A DNA stretch of 64,000 nucleotides. Source: Capsicum annuum (lineage: Eukaryota > Streptophyta > Magnoliopsida > Solanales > Solanaceae). The notes beneath the pieces are model-generated. The model was given only the letters and a program-made list of their open reading frames with translations. It was not told where the DNA came from and ran no database searches. Where the stretch lies: NCBI RefSeq assembly GCF_002878395.1, contig NW_025861174.1, positions 526,626-590,625 of the forward strand, given 5' to 3'. The number at the start of each line of letters is the position of its first letter. The first letter of the stretch is position 1. Of the stretch, positions 1 to 12,308 are shown piece by piece. A program made the translations under genes and the position numbers.

Positions 1-762
1 CCTATAAATAAAATTTGAACAAAGGCAAATCTAAATTAAAAGTTGCACGCAGCTCTATAGCACCAAGCTGAAATCTCAACACCAAGGTTGAACCGTTGTA
101 TCTCAAATATCCAAACTAAAATTAAAAATAGGTATGCATTGATTTTCCAAATTTATCATACTTCTAAATTGCCATTCCAAGGTGTCAAATCTAAAATAGA
201 GCCAATAAGGTTATATCAACGTCAACTATCCCAACTCAACTCTGGTACCCAAACCTAAAATATTCAAGATAAAACATATAAAGCAACAGTCGAGACATAT
301 CTAAAGAGTAAAATCACCATAGGGATAACTACTAACTGATAACACAATCAACCAACTCTATCTCAACTAAAAGACATAAAATATAGCCATAAAACTAAAA
401 TTCTACAAAAGGAAGAATCACTAGCTAAAAATGTAAATAACTCACTCCATAACCGCTAAAGGGTCATAAACTATCCAAACATACTCAAATTTCCCAAGGT
501 ATCAGAGATAGTAATGGGATATTAAAGGTTTTACCCTTTTCACCCTCATTAATGCTTTATTTGACACTGAAAACCATACCAAAATTAGGAAAAACTCTAT
601 CAACTCAGAAAAATGCAACTTAAGTTAAAAACTAACCAATCTAATACTTTGTCTCGATAATAAATAACCATAGGTAAATATTACTGAGGAGAAACACTTT
701 ACTAAGACTCATTAGGCCAAACAAAATCTGAAATAAGGATCTCCCATATCCACCCTCAAATC
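1..762. other. Unrecognised AT-rich sequence, probably the interior of element G
   Basis: No gene or domain is recognisable here. The composition (A- and C-rich on the top strand) matches 7335-9829, on the far side of element F. The 5 bases before F (AAATC) nearly match the 5 bases after it (TAATC). The simplest reading is that 1-762 and 7335-9829 were continuous before F inserted, and that both are internal sequence of the minus-strand element G. Inference, moderate to low confidence. Confidence 0.35.
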
Positions 763-982
763 TATAACACCCCAACTTAGGAAGGAGTCCCATATCGATA
801 AAACACTGAAGGGATGCTAGGTATATATGTAAGAAAGCCTTACTCTTTAGTGACATAATTTAAAACCATGCGGGCCTGGGCTTAAAGGGGATAATATAAC
901 TAGTGGGTTGGGGAGTTACAAGGGTCTCTCGGGCCTTCATGGTTCAGGATGTCCATCGCATCCAAGGCCTCAAGTTATGTCA
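763..982 (+). repeat. Short 5' LTR of element F
   Basis: Runs from TATAACACCCC to about GTTATGTCA, directly upstream of the PBS. The end, around 920-982 (glycine-codon-like CTCGGGCC then CATGGTTCAGGATG), matches the end of the 3' LTR at 7270-7334. The 'AAGGAGTCCCATATCG' block near 783 is of a kind common in plant LTR promoters. Much shorter than its partner. Confidence 0.5.
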
Positions 983-990
983 TGAAGGAA

Positions 991-1002
991 TGGTATCAGA
1001 GC
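991..1002 (+). promoter_or_regulatory. Primer binding site (tRNA-iMet type) of element F
   Basis: Exact TGGTATCAGAGC, the standard plant retrotransposon primer site complementary to the 3' end of initiator tRNA-Met. It lies 8 bases after the inferred LTR end. Confidence 0.75.
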
Positions 1003-4000
1003 ATAATTCATGATCCCAGGGTGTCTGAAAAATTGTGTCTAGTAAAGTCTTACTTATGGGTGTTTTGTGCACCACACTTATAATCAGGATCTACCGAGCA
1101 TTTAAGAGTTGTTTCCCATTCTTTCATACTCTAGTTCATACTATAGAGTCATATATAAGAAAGTTATCCAAGTTTATTCCTCATTCTAACTTCATGGACC
1201 ATGCCTCATTGTTGAGGCGATACAAGTCTAAAAGTCTAACTCCCCCAGTGATATGGTTCTCCTTGATTGAGTTATCCAAAAAAGTTATAAGATAGCATAA
1301 GGACTTGAGAGGAGTCCAGTAGTGCTTCAAGGTGTATTGATTTAGGAGTATACCTTTATCTTGATGAAATTATGCTTTCCAGCCTGAGGTATGAAGTGTA
1401 TTCAGTCTCCTTAATAAAAAAATTCTTCTTAGGAATATGATGTTTAAGGATGATGATGTGTAGAAGAATGTTGAAACTGTATTTCCACCCGAGTAGTAGC
1501 GTATGTTAAAGTGTCATGACCTATTAGTAGTGAGATGATCTAGAAGTTGGTGACATAAAGTCACAAGGTTAGCAATCAGAGTGAGGGTAAATTTTGCATA
1601 AATAAATAGTTTTAGTTGTATAATCATGGATTGAGGAGTGGGTTGCCATTGTATAGTAATAGACTTATGTGGTACCAATATTTGTAGATTATATGTTAGT
1701 CTGTGAAGGAAGTGACTAGATATGATTATTATTTATTCACAATAGATATAGAGCTCAATGTGGATAGTTATGGTGGTTATAGAAATCTATGATACGCTGT
1801 AAATGGAAAGGGGTAGGTTAGTCAATAAGTTATAGGTAGAAATTTATTTCTATATATTGAATCTTAAAGGTAGTAGTGATGTATGGTTGGGTGAGTAGGT
1901 ATGATGTGAGAATTAGAATATGTTGATAAGATTTAAATGGGTTATATTTTAGGATTAAGATCGACTAATCCTATCATGAGACTTTACACCTTTTGATGGT
2001 CTATTTTTTATAGTAGTAAACTAGTATTTCATATGAGAAGGTATGTAGTGGATTTTGAGTTGTAATAATATAGTTATAGAGGGATTGTGTTTGTAGTTAG
2101 TATCTAAGTGAAGTGAAGTATTTGGATTGATTTCCCAATTTGATGGACTAGTATAGTATGTGGCATGCTCTACCAATGATATATAACTAAGGATATACAA
2201 CAGGTTTGAACTTAAGATATTGAGTTTAGGTTTGGAGTGTAGTGGTGAGAATAATAACTTAAGATTGATGATGCATATTTTGTGGAGTAATTAACAGTCT
2301 TGATGTGATGTGTGAAATAGACTAGGATGATGATTTATGAAAAGTTTAAGTAATAATCATAAGGGATATGTGTACATGAGGACTAGTGTTAAAATGATGA
2401 ATTGTGGTTGAATCAGTAAGTGCATAAGAACATGAGTATATAGGAATAAGTTGAACCCCAAGGTAATATGTTGCTAGATAAGGTGTGATGCTTGTGAGTG
2501 TCATGAGTACCTAGATTTCATTCTCAAATCATGTGGTATAGAGATGTCTGGGGAGTTATTGTATAGCACTATTTAGTGTTGAATTGAAGAAATATGGAGA
2601 GTTAATGAGCATCTTTAGTTTTGATTTACAAATTTTTGTTAATTTGCAAATTGGGTAATTAGAGGAGTAATGCTAGTATAAGGAATGAAAGATGGAGTGT
2701 TAAATGTTTAAAAGTGTGGGTGTATATGCCTATGAAAATGTTAGTCGTAAGTTGATGACTTTGGGAATTAGAAGAAATTGAGATTAGTGTTCCTAAAAGA
2801 GGATGTCCTAGAAATAATTTAGTGTCTTTATTTTAGAGATTAATGAAAGGAGTTAGGTTCATGGGTATTTTGATATCCCCTTTTGTTATAAGGAGTGTGG
2901 ATGTATGGTGCTCATAAGAGTAGAAGTTGTAGTGATGGCTATAGAGGTTAGCAGGAGTTAAGAGTAGCATTTATAGAAAAGTAAGGCCTTTAGAGTATGG
3001 TTCTTCAGGGAGAGTTTTGAGTTTAAATGTGTGGTAATGTCTCTTTTATGTTGAGGGTTGTGGCTATTTATTTTGATGTAGGGATATGTCCACAAGTCTA
3101 GGTTTGTGACTTTGGTCTAAGGAGGAGATGGTGAATTAAGATAGTTCCCGAATGTTCTCAGAATGGCAAGTTGTGGGGAGAAACCATGATAAACCTATTT
3201 CTACTCAAGAATAATTCTCCTACTCCAATTTGGGAGAGTATCCTACTAGTGTATTACATTATTTGTTCAAGTCATGCCTATGCCTACGGTTCGAGTACCC
3301 TATGGACTTATGTTTATGATCTGATTTCCAAACTAGAAGCAATTATGTCTCTCAGTAATCCAGTCTTTCATGTATTCAAGCCATATGTTATGTTGTTCGT
3401 GATCCATAAAAATCTATGTCTCCCAACATGTTTGGTCCTAAGAGAATATGTTTCTATATGTCACCAATTCATCCTATGTCGGGCTTAGCCCAAGTGATAA
3501 GGTTTATGCAAAATCATGGAAAAATCTCAGTTCCTTAAGTGAGGAGAAATTGCTTCAAGCAGAAATCTTTGTCTTAGTTGTAATGTAACACCCTATAGCA
3601 TTCTCGACTCAATACTACTCTTGGTTGCATATATAGAGAGCTGTCAACCTGAAAAATTTTCTGATTGTTAAAAAACATAGTCATATTTTTGAGCTTATAA
3701 CTCTCATCATTTTCAAATTGATCTTTTCGAACACGAGAAGTAGATTTTTGAGTTAATTCATGTTCAAGAGTGTAAAGGGGTGTTCCGGGAAAGTTCCAAA
3801 TTTTTGAACCACGTTTACGATATGTTTGAGTGATCAAACCAATGGATCAATGTGATATCAATGTGTCGCATTGGTAATTGCATTGGCCAAACTAGTGTCT
3901 CAACATGCCGTATCGCCAAGCGCGCTAGGTGCCAGTTCATCGTACTGATTTTTCGAGTCTAGGAGGATAACTCAGTCTCTTTCCTTCATTTTTCCTTGAT

Positions 4001-5101
4001 ATATCACCAATATTTCTCACTGTTCTCTATCCTAAGAATTCATGATTTATTGTGTCTTTCGAATGACTCTCTACTTATGATCCGAACACTTGATATATGG
4101 AGCGCTTGAGGTTATTTTATCATATCTTCATTTTATGTCCCTCCTTGAGTAGTGCAATAAGTATAAATTATGGTCTAATAGTGTTACTTCCATTCATGAT
4201 AGTTATGTTTGGGTCCCTTAATGATCCACCGTATGATAGCATAATGGTGGCTGTGGAAGCGTGGTGATGTGTTAGGTAGAGGAGTAGATGTTCGCTAACG
4301 TTATAGGTGAAAAAGAGAAAAGAAGGAGATGAACTTTTGTTGTGTGAAATAGCTAAGAAGGAGGAATGTGGCAAAAATATTTTTTAGAGTTATTGAATTT
4401 GTTGGTCTTAGTAAGGGAATCCATGTAGTGGGTATAGTAATGGTTAGGCTTGAATGTTGTGGTTGCTGAAAATACAAATCTATGTGCTATTAGGTTAGTA
4501 CTCTCTAAATGAAATCTCGAGGGTGTTTGACGACAATATTCTTAATGGGATGTAAAGTACATGTCTTATAGTTTCAGTTATCACCTTGTTATTCCAAGAT
4601 AGGCGTCAGCATAGCAGTACTAAGTGGTGTAACTCATATTCTTGTGGCTAGATGTACGATTGGAGAATTGTAAGTTGGAAATGATGAAGTGTGTTATTTG
4701 TTGTTTGGGGCATAGATGAGTAGTGTTTCTAAGTGTAAGGTCTATTTCGTTGTATCATGAGGGTGGAGAATGATTCTAATCCTATCTTCCACTAAATCTT
4801 ATTTCATTATTAGTACCAATACAAATCAGGTCTATGATCATCAAATAAATCCCTTCCTTATTTTGTGAAGATTATGGTGCATAGAGCTCATGTGCAAGAT
4901 CACCCCTATGTAGTCTCATTATCTCATGTTTCATGCTTTCACGATTCACTTGGAGTTTTGAAGTGACTTGTTTGATTCCATTATATGTGTTGTTGAGGAA
5001 AAATTATTCAATCTGAGACTAGGTTCTTTATTCAAAACTTTTTGAGCGTTGAAAGGTCCCTACCCATCATTCGGGGACAAATGATCCCAAGGGGGAGATA
5101 A
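1003..5101 (+). other. Interior of element F, no intact coding region
   Basis: Short open stretches exist but none matches a gag, protease, RT, RNase H or integrase motif I know. The tail ends in a polypurine tract (AAGGGGGAGA, 5089-5098) preceded by 'TCGGGGACAAATGATCCC', the usual gypsy pol-to-LTR junction sequence. That fixes the orientation as plus. A second LTR-like start (TGTAACACCC) at 3584, with typical LTR mid-sequence to about 4030, suggests another old LTR fragment nested inside. Confidence 0.4.
3584..4030 (+). repeat. Possible nested gypsy LTR fragment
   Basis: Starts TGTAACACCC like the gypsy LTRs elsewhere in the window. It contains a short GC-richer block near 3900-3950 of a kind often found in the middle of these LTRs. 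There is no partner LTR, no PBS and no clear 3' end, so the right boundary is a guess. Confidence 0.3.
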
Positions 5102-7334
5102 TGCAACACCCCACATTTTTAGATAGAAATCGAACCATCGTTCCTATATGCATAAGCTCTAATTCCATGTCTTATACTTAGATTCATGTGTCATGATCTT
5201 TCTCCTAGTATATGAAGTGATTATGAGGTGAAAAATGTTCATAGAAATGGCCTAAAGCAAAGTTGAGCTAAGAACCTTTCATTCATCCAAAATTGGATAG
5301 TCGATTCTACAAGGGTCTACTTTGAACATGGATAAATCTTGATACACATAAAATTTTTCATCTCAAGACCCACCAAATTGTACATAATTAAATTATCTTT
5401 CCAATGATACCAATTTTGCCAAAATCGGATAACCAAGCAAAAAGTTATGGCTTTTTCTGTGTGAGGCAGTAAGCCAATGCGATCATGATGCGTCGCCTTG
5501 AGATTGCATTGACACGAAACCAGACGCGGATATAAGGCTTTTTTATGCATTATTTCAGTTTCTAATGGGTCTAGGGGCACCGTGGTCATTTTTCCTCACC
5601 TGAAATCCATCTATAACATAGAATTTCAGCCCCAAGAAGCCAAAATTGCTTATTTTACTCTAATCCTCTCAAAATCCAAACCCTAATCCTTTTCCTCAAG
5701 ATCAAGAATCGTGATCTTAAATTCAAGATTTCAAGAAACGGATCAAGATTCGGGTTTTGCTCATTCTCCTAAATAATTTAAGGTACGTGGGGTTTATACT
5801 AAAACTACATGGGCTTGTTGAAACACTTGAATATGATTTAAAGATTATCAAGCACGAAATTACAAAGGATTTTGGAATCCATATTTTAATTATTCATCAT
5901 GAATTTTTTAATTACATTGTTGTTTTGGCCTTTAGGTCTTTTCTCCTTAAATTGATTTATACGTATATGTATATGTATGAAAAATTGAGTTTGAAGATTG
6001 TTTGAGAGCACAAATTATGAAATCCCTCTCTTGTGATGAATTTAAGTTTATGATCTTATCAGGAATGATTTGAAATGCATGTTTTATTGTTTGAAAGTGG
6101 TATTCTTAATCTTATGGTATTTGAACATGATTTAGAGATTGACGAGAGGGAGTTTTCTTTATATAACTACATCCTTATTTTAAGGAGAAAGAATTGCATG
6201 TGATTGAGAACTTTGACATGACCACCTTGTGTATTTGAAATGTTGAAAAAGAGAGTTTCTTGCATGTGTTTACATGAGTTTTAAGAAAGAGTTTTTTGAA
6301 TTGATTTATTGATATGGTGGTCCCAAACATTATGTTTTGAAAATAGAGATTATAATATGCTATTAATTGCTTAGAGAATGTGACTTGCAAGTCAATGGTA
6401 TGACGATACCATATAAATGTATGCCATAACAGAGCTAGAGTTTTTCAAAGTTTGATTTCAGAGAAAGAAATGTTTTAAAGAGATAAAAATGGGCTTAAAG
6501 TGGGTTAGGTGGTTACCCGAAGAAGGTTTAAGTTCAAGTAACTCTTAGCCTAAAACCGTATTTTGCCGATACAGGTATATTATTATTGTACGCTAGCGAC
6601 GGCCCTGTGGCGTAGTAGAGACAGAGACTCTGGTCGTTGCGGAAAACTTGGGTTGGGGGCTTGGCTACCGAGTTAATGGTAGATTCCATATAGCCCATGG
6701 AGTTTTAGAGTTGTAGGGTATACCACCTAGCGCCGAAGTAAATAAAGATTTTCACAGAGTTCAGATGATTTCATAGAGTCTTTTAAATTTGCCCATATGA
6801 TTCTTACCATATGATATATTTATGAACTGTTTTAAATTTCTCTCATATATGTTGAATAAAAACTATTATTTTGGATTTACTTTGCGTACCAGTACAACTG
6901 TATTGACCCCCACACCTTCCAGGGTCTAAGGCTCAGTCTAGAGGTCCTACTAATCCATAGAGCTTTTAGACAGAAGTGAAGTTTGCAGTGGTGAGCTTTT
7001 ATTCCAGAAGGCATATCTCTTTTTAGACATTTTTTTTTACTTTGGTTTTGGTCCACTGGGGGCCGGCCTTGTCCCAGGTTTTCGACAGTTATTGATGTCA
7101 TGTGTAGTCGATATTTTGTAGACTAAGAAAGATGTTGTTTATACATTGATAAACCTATTTCTGCATTATTGAGCAAATTTCAGAGTATAACCATGATTCT
7201 GTATTGTTTTGTATTTCCGCAAATTTTCTTATACTATATGAATATTGTGCATGATTACCAGATTTAGAAGGGTGCTCGGACCTCTATGGTTTGGGATGCT
7301 CATTACGTCCAGGGCCCCGGCTCAGGTCGTGACA
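5102..7334 (+). repeat. 3' LTR of element F
   Basis: Begins TGCAACACCCC immediately after the polypurine tract and ends GTCGTGACA, the standard terminal pair for this plant gypsy group. It includes the expected terminal block (GGTGCTCGGACCTC, then TGGTTTGGGATGCTC). About 2.23 kb long. Open stretches inside are incidental. Confidence 0.65.
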
Positions 7335-9829
7335 TAATCACATTATTAAAGAAGGATATATGAATATCAAAACAAATGTCAAAATTAAGACCATCATCAG
7401 AGAATCAACAGATCAAGATAAAGAGTTTCTAATTTGCCAACTCAAGAAGCGATCATAAGAAAGGCCACCTGCCTTTAACTTTCTAACTCTAATTGGAAAA
7501 TCCATATCACAGCAATAAAGGAGTATCCAACCTCCACACTAATGACAGGGCAAACCATCCCAAGGGAGAAAACTCATACACCTATGAGATGAATCTATGA
7601 TATCTCGGCATCAATATCAAAATTGCTATCAGATGAAGAAATAGCCACAAATGAAGAATGAACCTCAAATTGGTCAATCTCACAATTGGGATACATAGGA
7701 AGGGATAGTCAAAGCAAAAACTTTCCCAACGTAGGAGGCAAGTCTAAGAACCTCAAACTCAATAATAGGCAACATAACTTAATTATCGACTAAAAAACCG
7801 CACTGAACCATGGAAGGTCAACTTACCTTCGATACCACAATACATCCCTAAATCAATCTAATATGGCTAACCAAGAGGGAAAATGATCAACCTCACCACT
7901 ATAGGGGAAAGAAATCATTATATCAGGCTATATCTACTCAAGCCACCAAATAATATCACAAGATAATGAAAGTCTTACTAGATAACACTAGTCTATACAG
8001 CTACCTAGCAAGAATCAATTACAGTAAGTAACAACATCAAGTAATAATATCAAGTAATATCAACAAACTCACGGAGTGGTAGCAATAAGAATAACAATAT
8101 CAAAATCAATATACTAAATAGGCAGTACCAAAATGAACATCAATATCATATAACACTCAAGAGACACAATAGAGCAAATATGCCAAGATAAATGGGATTC
8201 AAACCCAGAACTACACCCATAAAGGAAAAATATCAATATAGATATACTCCATCCACTACTAAAAGAAATAAACTATAGAGTAGTAATATAATCATGAATT
8301 CAATAATAAGGCACACCATGACTGATACCGATTCATCAAGTCAAATAATCATTAATGGGTATGAAAACCCCAATACACATAATAAGAAATAAATGTAGGA
8401 AATAAAAGTACACTAATCATGCTGACATCCGCAATCTCATACCTAATGAGCCAAGGAAAGATAAATATGAATGGGCCCAACTTGGACCAACTAAATGAAT
8501 CCCTCAACTGATGTTCCACGCACACTATCTCTAACTGAAGATGCCACAACATCATGAGGCTGAGCTAAATGACTAGAAATTCCATGTCAGTGACATACTC
8601 TAAAATAGTAGTCAGTCTCTCTGTAGTCGTAGCATATTTAAAGCATCAATTTGGAGAGAACACAAACTGAGCCCAGATAACTAGCCAATTGACGTTGAGA
8701 GAAATCTACAAAATAATGTCCATACTTTTAAAATCATAGCCTGTATCAGGAACTCTAGGGTGGTGAATGAAAACGTACTAACTCTAATTGATCATCTATC
8801 ATATACGTGGGTCATTCTCTAAACTAGTGTCTCATTATGACACAATCAAATCAAGATCCTTTAATTCTTCGAGATACTGCCCCTCATAATCCAGAATGAT
8901 CGCCATGGCCCAAAAGAACTATACCACACTCCGCAATTCTGATGGGTACTTTACCAACTATGATTATCATGTCTAACCTGAGAACTACTAAAAGAATGGA
9001 ATACTGTCTACATAGAGCTGATGGGTTGTGGGTGAGGCTAAAATCTACCGAAAAAATCCTTACTCTCGGATAAAATGCCAGGAGCACTATATTGATGGCA
9101 TGCCACTTGCTGCCATTTCCATAGGTATCAATACTTAGGCTTTGTATAGTCCTCTTATAATCAACATCCTGATGGAAAAAAGATTTGGATGCTATCAAGT
9201 GCTTCTATGCAAAACAGGGTGACAATACTAACCCTCTAACACATCCATGCACCAATAACTAGCTCAAAAAATATAGCTTAGGAATAAGTGTATCCCACTC
9301 GAGAAATCTAATATTGTACTCAAAAATGGTAAAGAAACCTTGATGAACACCAATAGACTCAACTCTTGTCTAAGGATTGCTCAATGAATCAAATGTCAAC
9401 CATGGATGATAGGGATTTATAACATGACTTGAATTCCTAGTGTTGAAACTCAAAGGCTGAAGTAGTCACAAGCTTAACTGGAGCCTATGCTAGCCCAAAT
9501 AATTTTAGGCTACCGCTGAATATCTTTGATATCTATCTCTAACTCTCTAGTCCAATGCTACACTAAAAAATTAGAAATACATTTTAAAGTCTCGTCCACA
9601 TCTGCCAATAAGGTCGCATCATCCTTCAGGGATACAATAGAGTTAAAGAATATGTTTGAGGTTCATAAGATTGTGAACACATGATAAAGAGTCAAGAAGT
9701 GAATTTTCTAAAATATCATTGTAGCCTTCGAAGATAGGTTACAAATGTCACCGCACCGATCCATATGACTCTACTAAACACTTGGTTCTTGTAATAATAA
9801 AACTATGAAACAAGGCTTTGATACCAAAT
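7335..9829 (-). other. Interior of element G, no recognisable coding domain
   Basis: Lies directly downstream, on the minus strand, of a PBS-like site at 9814-9826. A 104-codon open stretch at 8884-9198 (minus) has no motif I recognise. With no visible gag or pol next to a very long LTR, G could be a non-autonomous LARD-type derivative or a badly decayed autonomous element. Confidence 0.4.
9814..9826 (-). promoter_or_regulatory. PBS-like site of element G
   Basis: On the minus strand this reads TGGTATCAAAGCC, one mismatch from the canonical TGGTATCAGAGC core. It sits three bases past the LTR terminus GGTCGTGATA, the expected spacing for a minus-strand element whose 5' LTR lies to the right. 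Confidence 0.6.
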
Positions 9830-10524
9830 TATCACGACCCAATTTCTCAAGTCATAATGGCACCTACCATAACCCACCATCAGGCAAGCTAACCCATAGT
9901 TTGGAATGGCTAGTAACGGACTACTTAGTAATATAAGGAAAAGAATGCATAATAAATTAGGTAAAGATCAATACGTAAGAAGATTCCAAAACCTGGTCGT
10001 ATCAATACAAGAGCTTCTAAATATAATAAAAGTACAAAAGTGAAATATGAAGAGAATTACACTGATACAACTTATCTCTGTATACAATATAGAGGCTAGT
10101 CTAATACAAAAGAGAGAGATGAGTAATACTTTGAATGTTAGGAGTTCAATAAGTCTCTAAACCATGGCTTCTACGCATGATACACACATCAATGGCGATA
10201 ATCCATACTATGATCTGTAGGCTGCAGAAGTGTAGTATGAGTAGTAAATGAATAGTACTCAGTAGGAAACTGTAAATCGAGGTTCAATGATAAGGCAGAT
10301 ATGTACAACATATAAATAGAATGGAAACTACACCCAAGATTCTAGAAATCATTTAATAAGTCAATGAGAATAATAAGGGACAACTATCCTTTTTAAGTCC
10401 AAGAGTCTAACATAATAAGACTAAGGAGATATTAGGGTGAACTATCCTATTCTAGCCACAATCCATAGAGGCCAATACAATACCTGATATCCCAGGCTAA
10501 TAGATGAATAAAGAACGAAGGAAG

Positions 10525-10545
10525 ATATATATATATATATATATA
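10525..10545. repeat. (AT)n microsatellite
   Basis: About ten perfect AT dinucleotides within the LTR of element G. Confidence 0.9.
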
Positions 10546-11175
10546 GGCCAAGGGACAATATACAATATATACAAATAAAGGAAGAGGTATACGGCAGTTC
10601 CATAACTTCATATAGCTAGATATTTACATATATACATATAATATAAGGTCATGTCAAAGAATAACCTAAATCATTATGTCCTCATTCTAAGATCTCATTA
10701 TAATACTACCTAGATTCAATACTATCATAATCAGGGTTTCAAATCCACATGGCTGGACATGAAATAATCATGCATAATATTGCCATCATAAGATAAAAGA
10801 GGTTGTAGACATACCTCAGATCTCGATACTGAATCAATAGCCAATCTGTCATAAGCTATCTATAATAATGATCATAACAATGATAATAACAATATTAATA
10901 ATAGCATGCATAACTATCTACTACAAATAACCAAATACCTAGTCGAGCCTATACGTACCCCTACTACCCCAAACTCAGAAGATTCAATCAACATACAATA
11001 ATACAAGGCATACTCATCACCTATATCTATCTAAAAATCCCATATCAGCTGATAAACATAGGTCTATAATAGTGATAGGCAATGTGCATGAAGGAATGAG
11101 TGAAAAGTACACAATCAATAGCATAATCTCATCATTATAACTGATATCATCATGATCATCATCAACATAATTAAC

Positions 11176-11330
11176 CTCCATCCTTGTCAAGTATCAACAC
11201 ATCATCACAGTATCCTTCGGCCTTTTCGGGTATTAATATATCATCACAATAGTATCCTCCAGCCTTGTCGAGTATCAATATCATTATCATAATATCCTCC
11301 AGCCTTGTCGGGTATCAATATAAGCATAAC
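11176..11330. repeat. About 40-bp tandem repeat, 4 copies
   Basis: Units start with variants of TCCTCCAGCCTTGTCG followed by GTATCAATAT and an AT-rich tail, at a spacing of 38-42 bases. The reverse complement resembles the array at 36410-36700 in the inverted LTR H, so the array is an old feature of this LTR family. Confidence 0.75.
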
Positions 11331-11690
11331 ATTAATACACATATATTTACAGACATATAATAGGTGCATGGGCTCGAGACATAGCAAAGGGAGGGTAAAT
11401 GTACAAGCCTATTAGTATACTTATAATCATAATGGCAACATCATAAAAATATCTAACTTGTCAAAACTTCAAAGTAATTGGTTATTTGCGAACCAACACT
11501 TATGCTTATTACCAATAATTCACTAGTCATCCCATTACCTCTTATTATTATTTTAAACATTATACTTCACATAATCCTTATCATCAATTAAGTAGCCAAT
11601 ACCTAATATCAAGTAAAAATGCATCATTAATCCATAATCATTATTTATCAACTAATCATTTTTATCAACTAATCAACCTATATTCGTTAA

Positions 11691-11704
11691 CACTACAAGA
11701 AAAA
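11691..11704 (+). repeat. Left terminal inverted repeat of the CACTA element
   Basis: CACTACAAGAAAAA, the common plant CACTA terminus. It pairs with the right end at 17822-17835 over 14 bases. Confidence 0.92.
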
Positions 11705-12308
11705 AACCTTATTTATGACCAACATATAGGGAAGAGCTAATAATCCCGTCTCTAAAAATATAGATATTGGGAGAAGATTAGATTTTGGTTCTTATATATG
11801 TACTTTACTGTGAAGGTACTAAATGTGGTCCCTAAAGAATTAAGTATCAGGTCCCAAATTATATAACTAAAGTCTTAACCGGAAAAAAGTATACTAAATT
11901 TAATATTAAATTATATAAAAAACTTTTCTTTTAATAAAAACTGAAGTGCCCAATTAAATTATATTGGAAGTAAAAATTAAAAAGCTTTTTGTTTCCTTAA
12001 AAATATCATCGCAAATTGACCTAGTCTCTCTTCAGATCGCTCTTGCTTTTCCACCGAGCAGCTCTGCCCTAATCACAACGAGGTAGTTTTTCATTGTAGC
12101 TCTACTCTAAACTCAAGGGATTTTAGGTATGTCTCCTTTTCCAATTGAGTTTCTCTTTTTCTTTCATAAGATGCATTTATAGCTTTTTTTGCTTGTTTTA
12201 TTCAAGCTACTCATCTATTTCTTCATCTTCCCTAAAAAGCTACTCGTTTTTCTCCGCTTAAGTTTCCTTTACACCTGTTAAGGAAAATCACCATCCTTAC
12301 CACCTTAC

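Larger units (their letters stand above)
763..7334 (+). mobile_element. Element F: degraded gypsy-type LTR retrotransposon
   Basis: Seen: an LTR-like start (TATAACACCCC), an LTR end at 982, a tRNA-iMet-type PBS at 991-1002, a polypurine tract at 5089-5098, and a second LTR starting TGCAACACCCC at 5102 and ending GTCGTGACA at 7334. The last 70 or so bases of the two LTRs are clearly homologous. Flanks AAATC (758-762) and TAATC (7335-7339) differ at one position, as expected of an aged 5-bp target duplication. Oddities: the 5' LTR is only about 220 bp against 2.2 kb for the 3' LTR, so it has a large internal deletion or belongs to a related short-LTR family. The 4.1 kb interior shows no recognisable gag or pol domain. 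Confidence 0.6.

Noticed and set aside
3171..3488. 105-codon open frame in element F
   Set aside because: No gag or pol motif, isolated, and overlapped by nothing coding; probably incidental.
11176..11330. Regularly spaced repeats that might suggest a CRISPR array
   Set aside because: Imperfect units without distinct spacers, no cas genes, eukaryotic context; an ordinary minisatellite.
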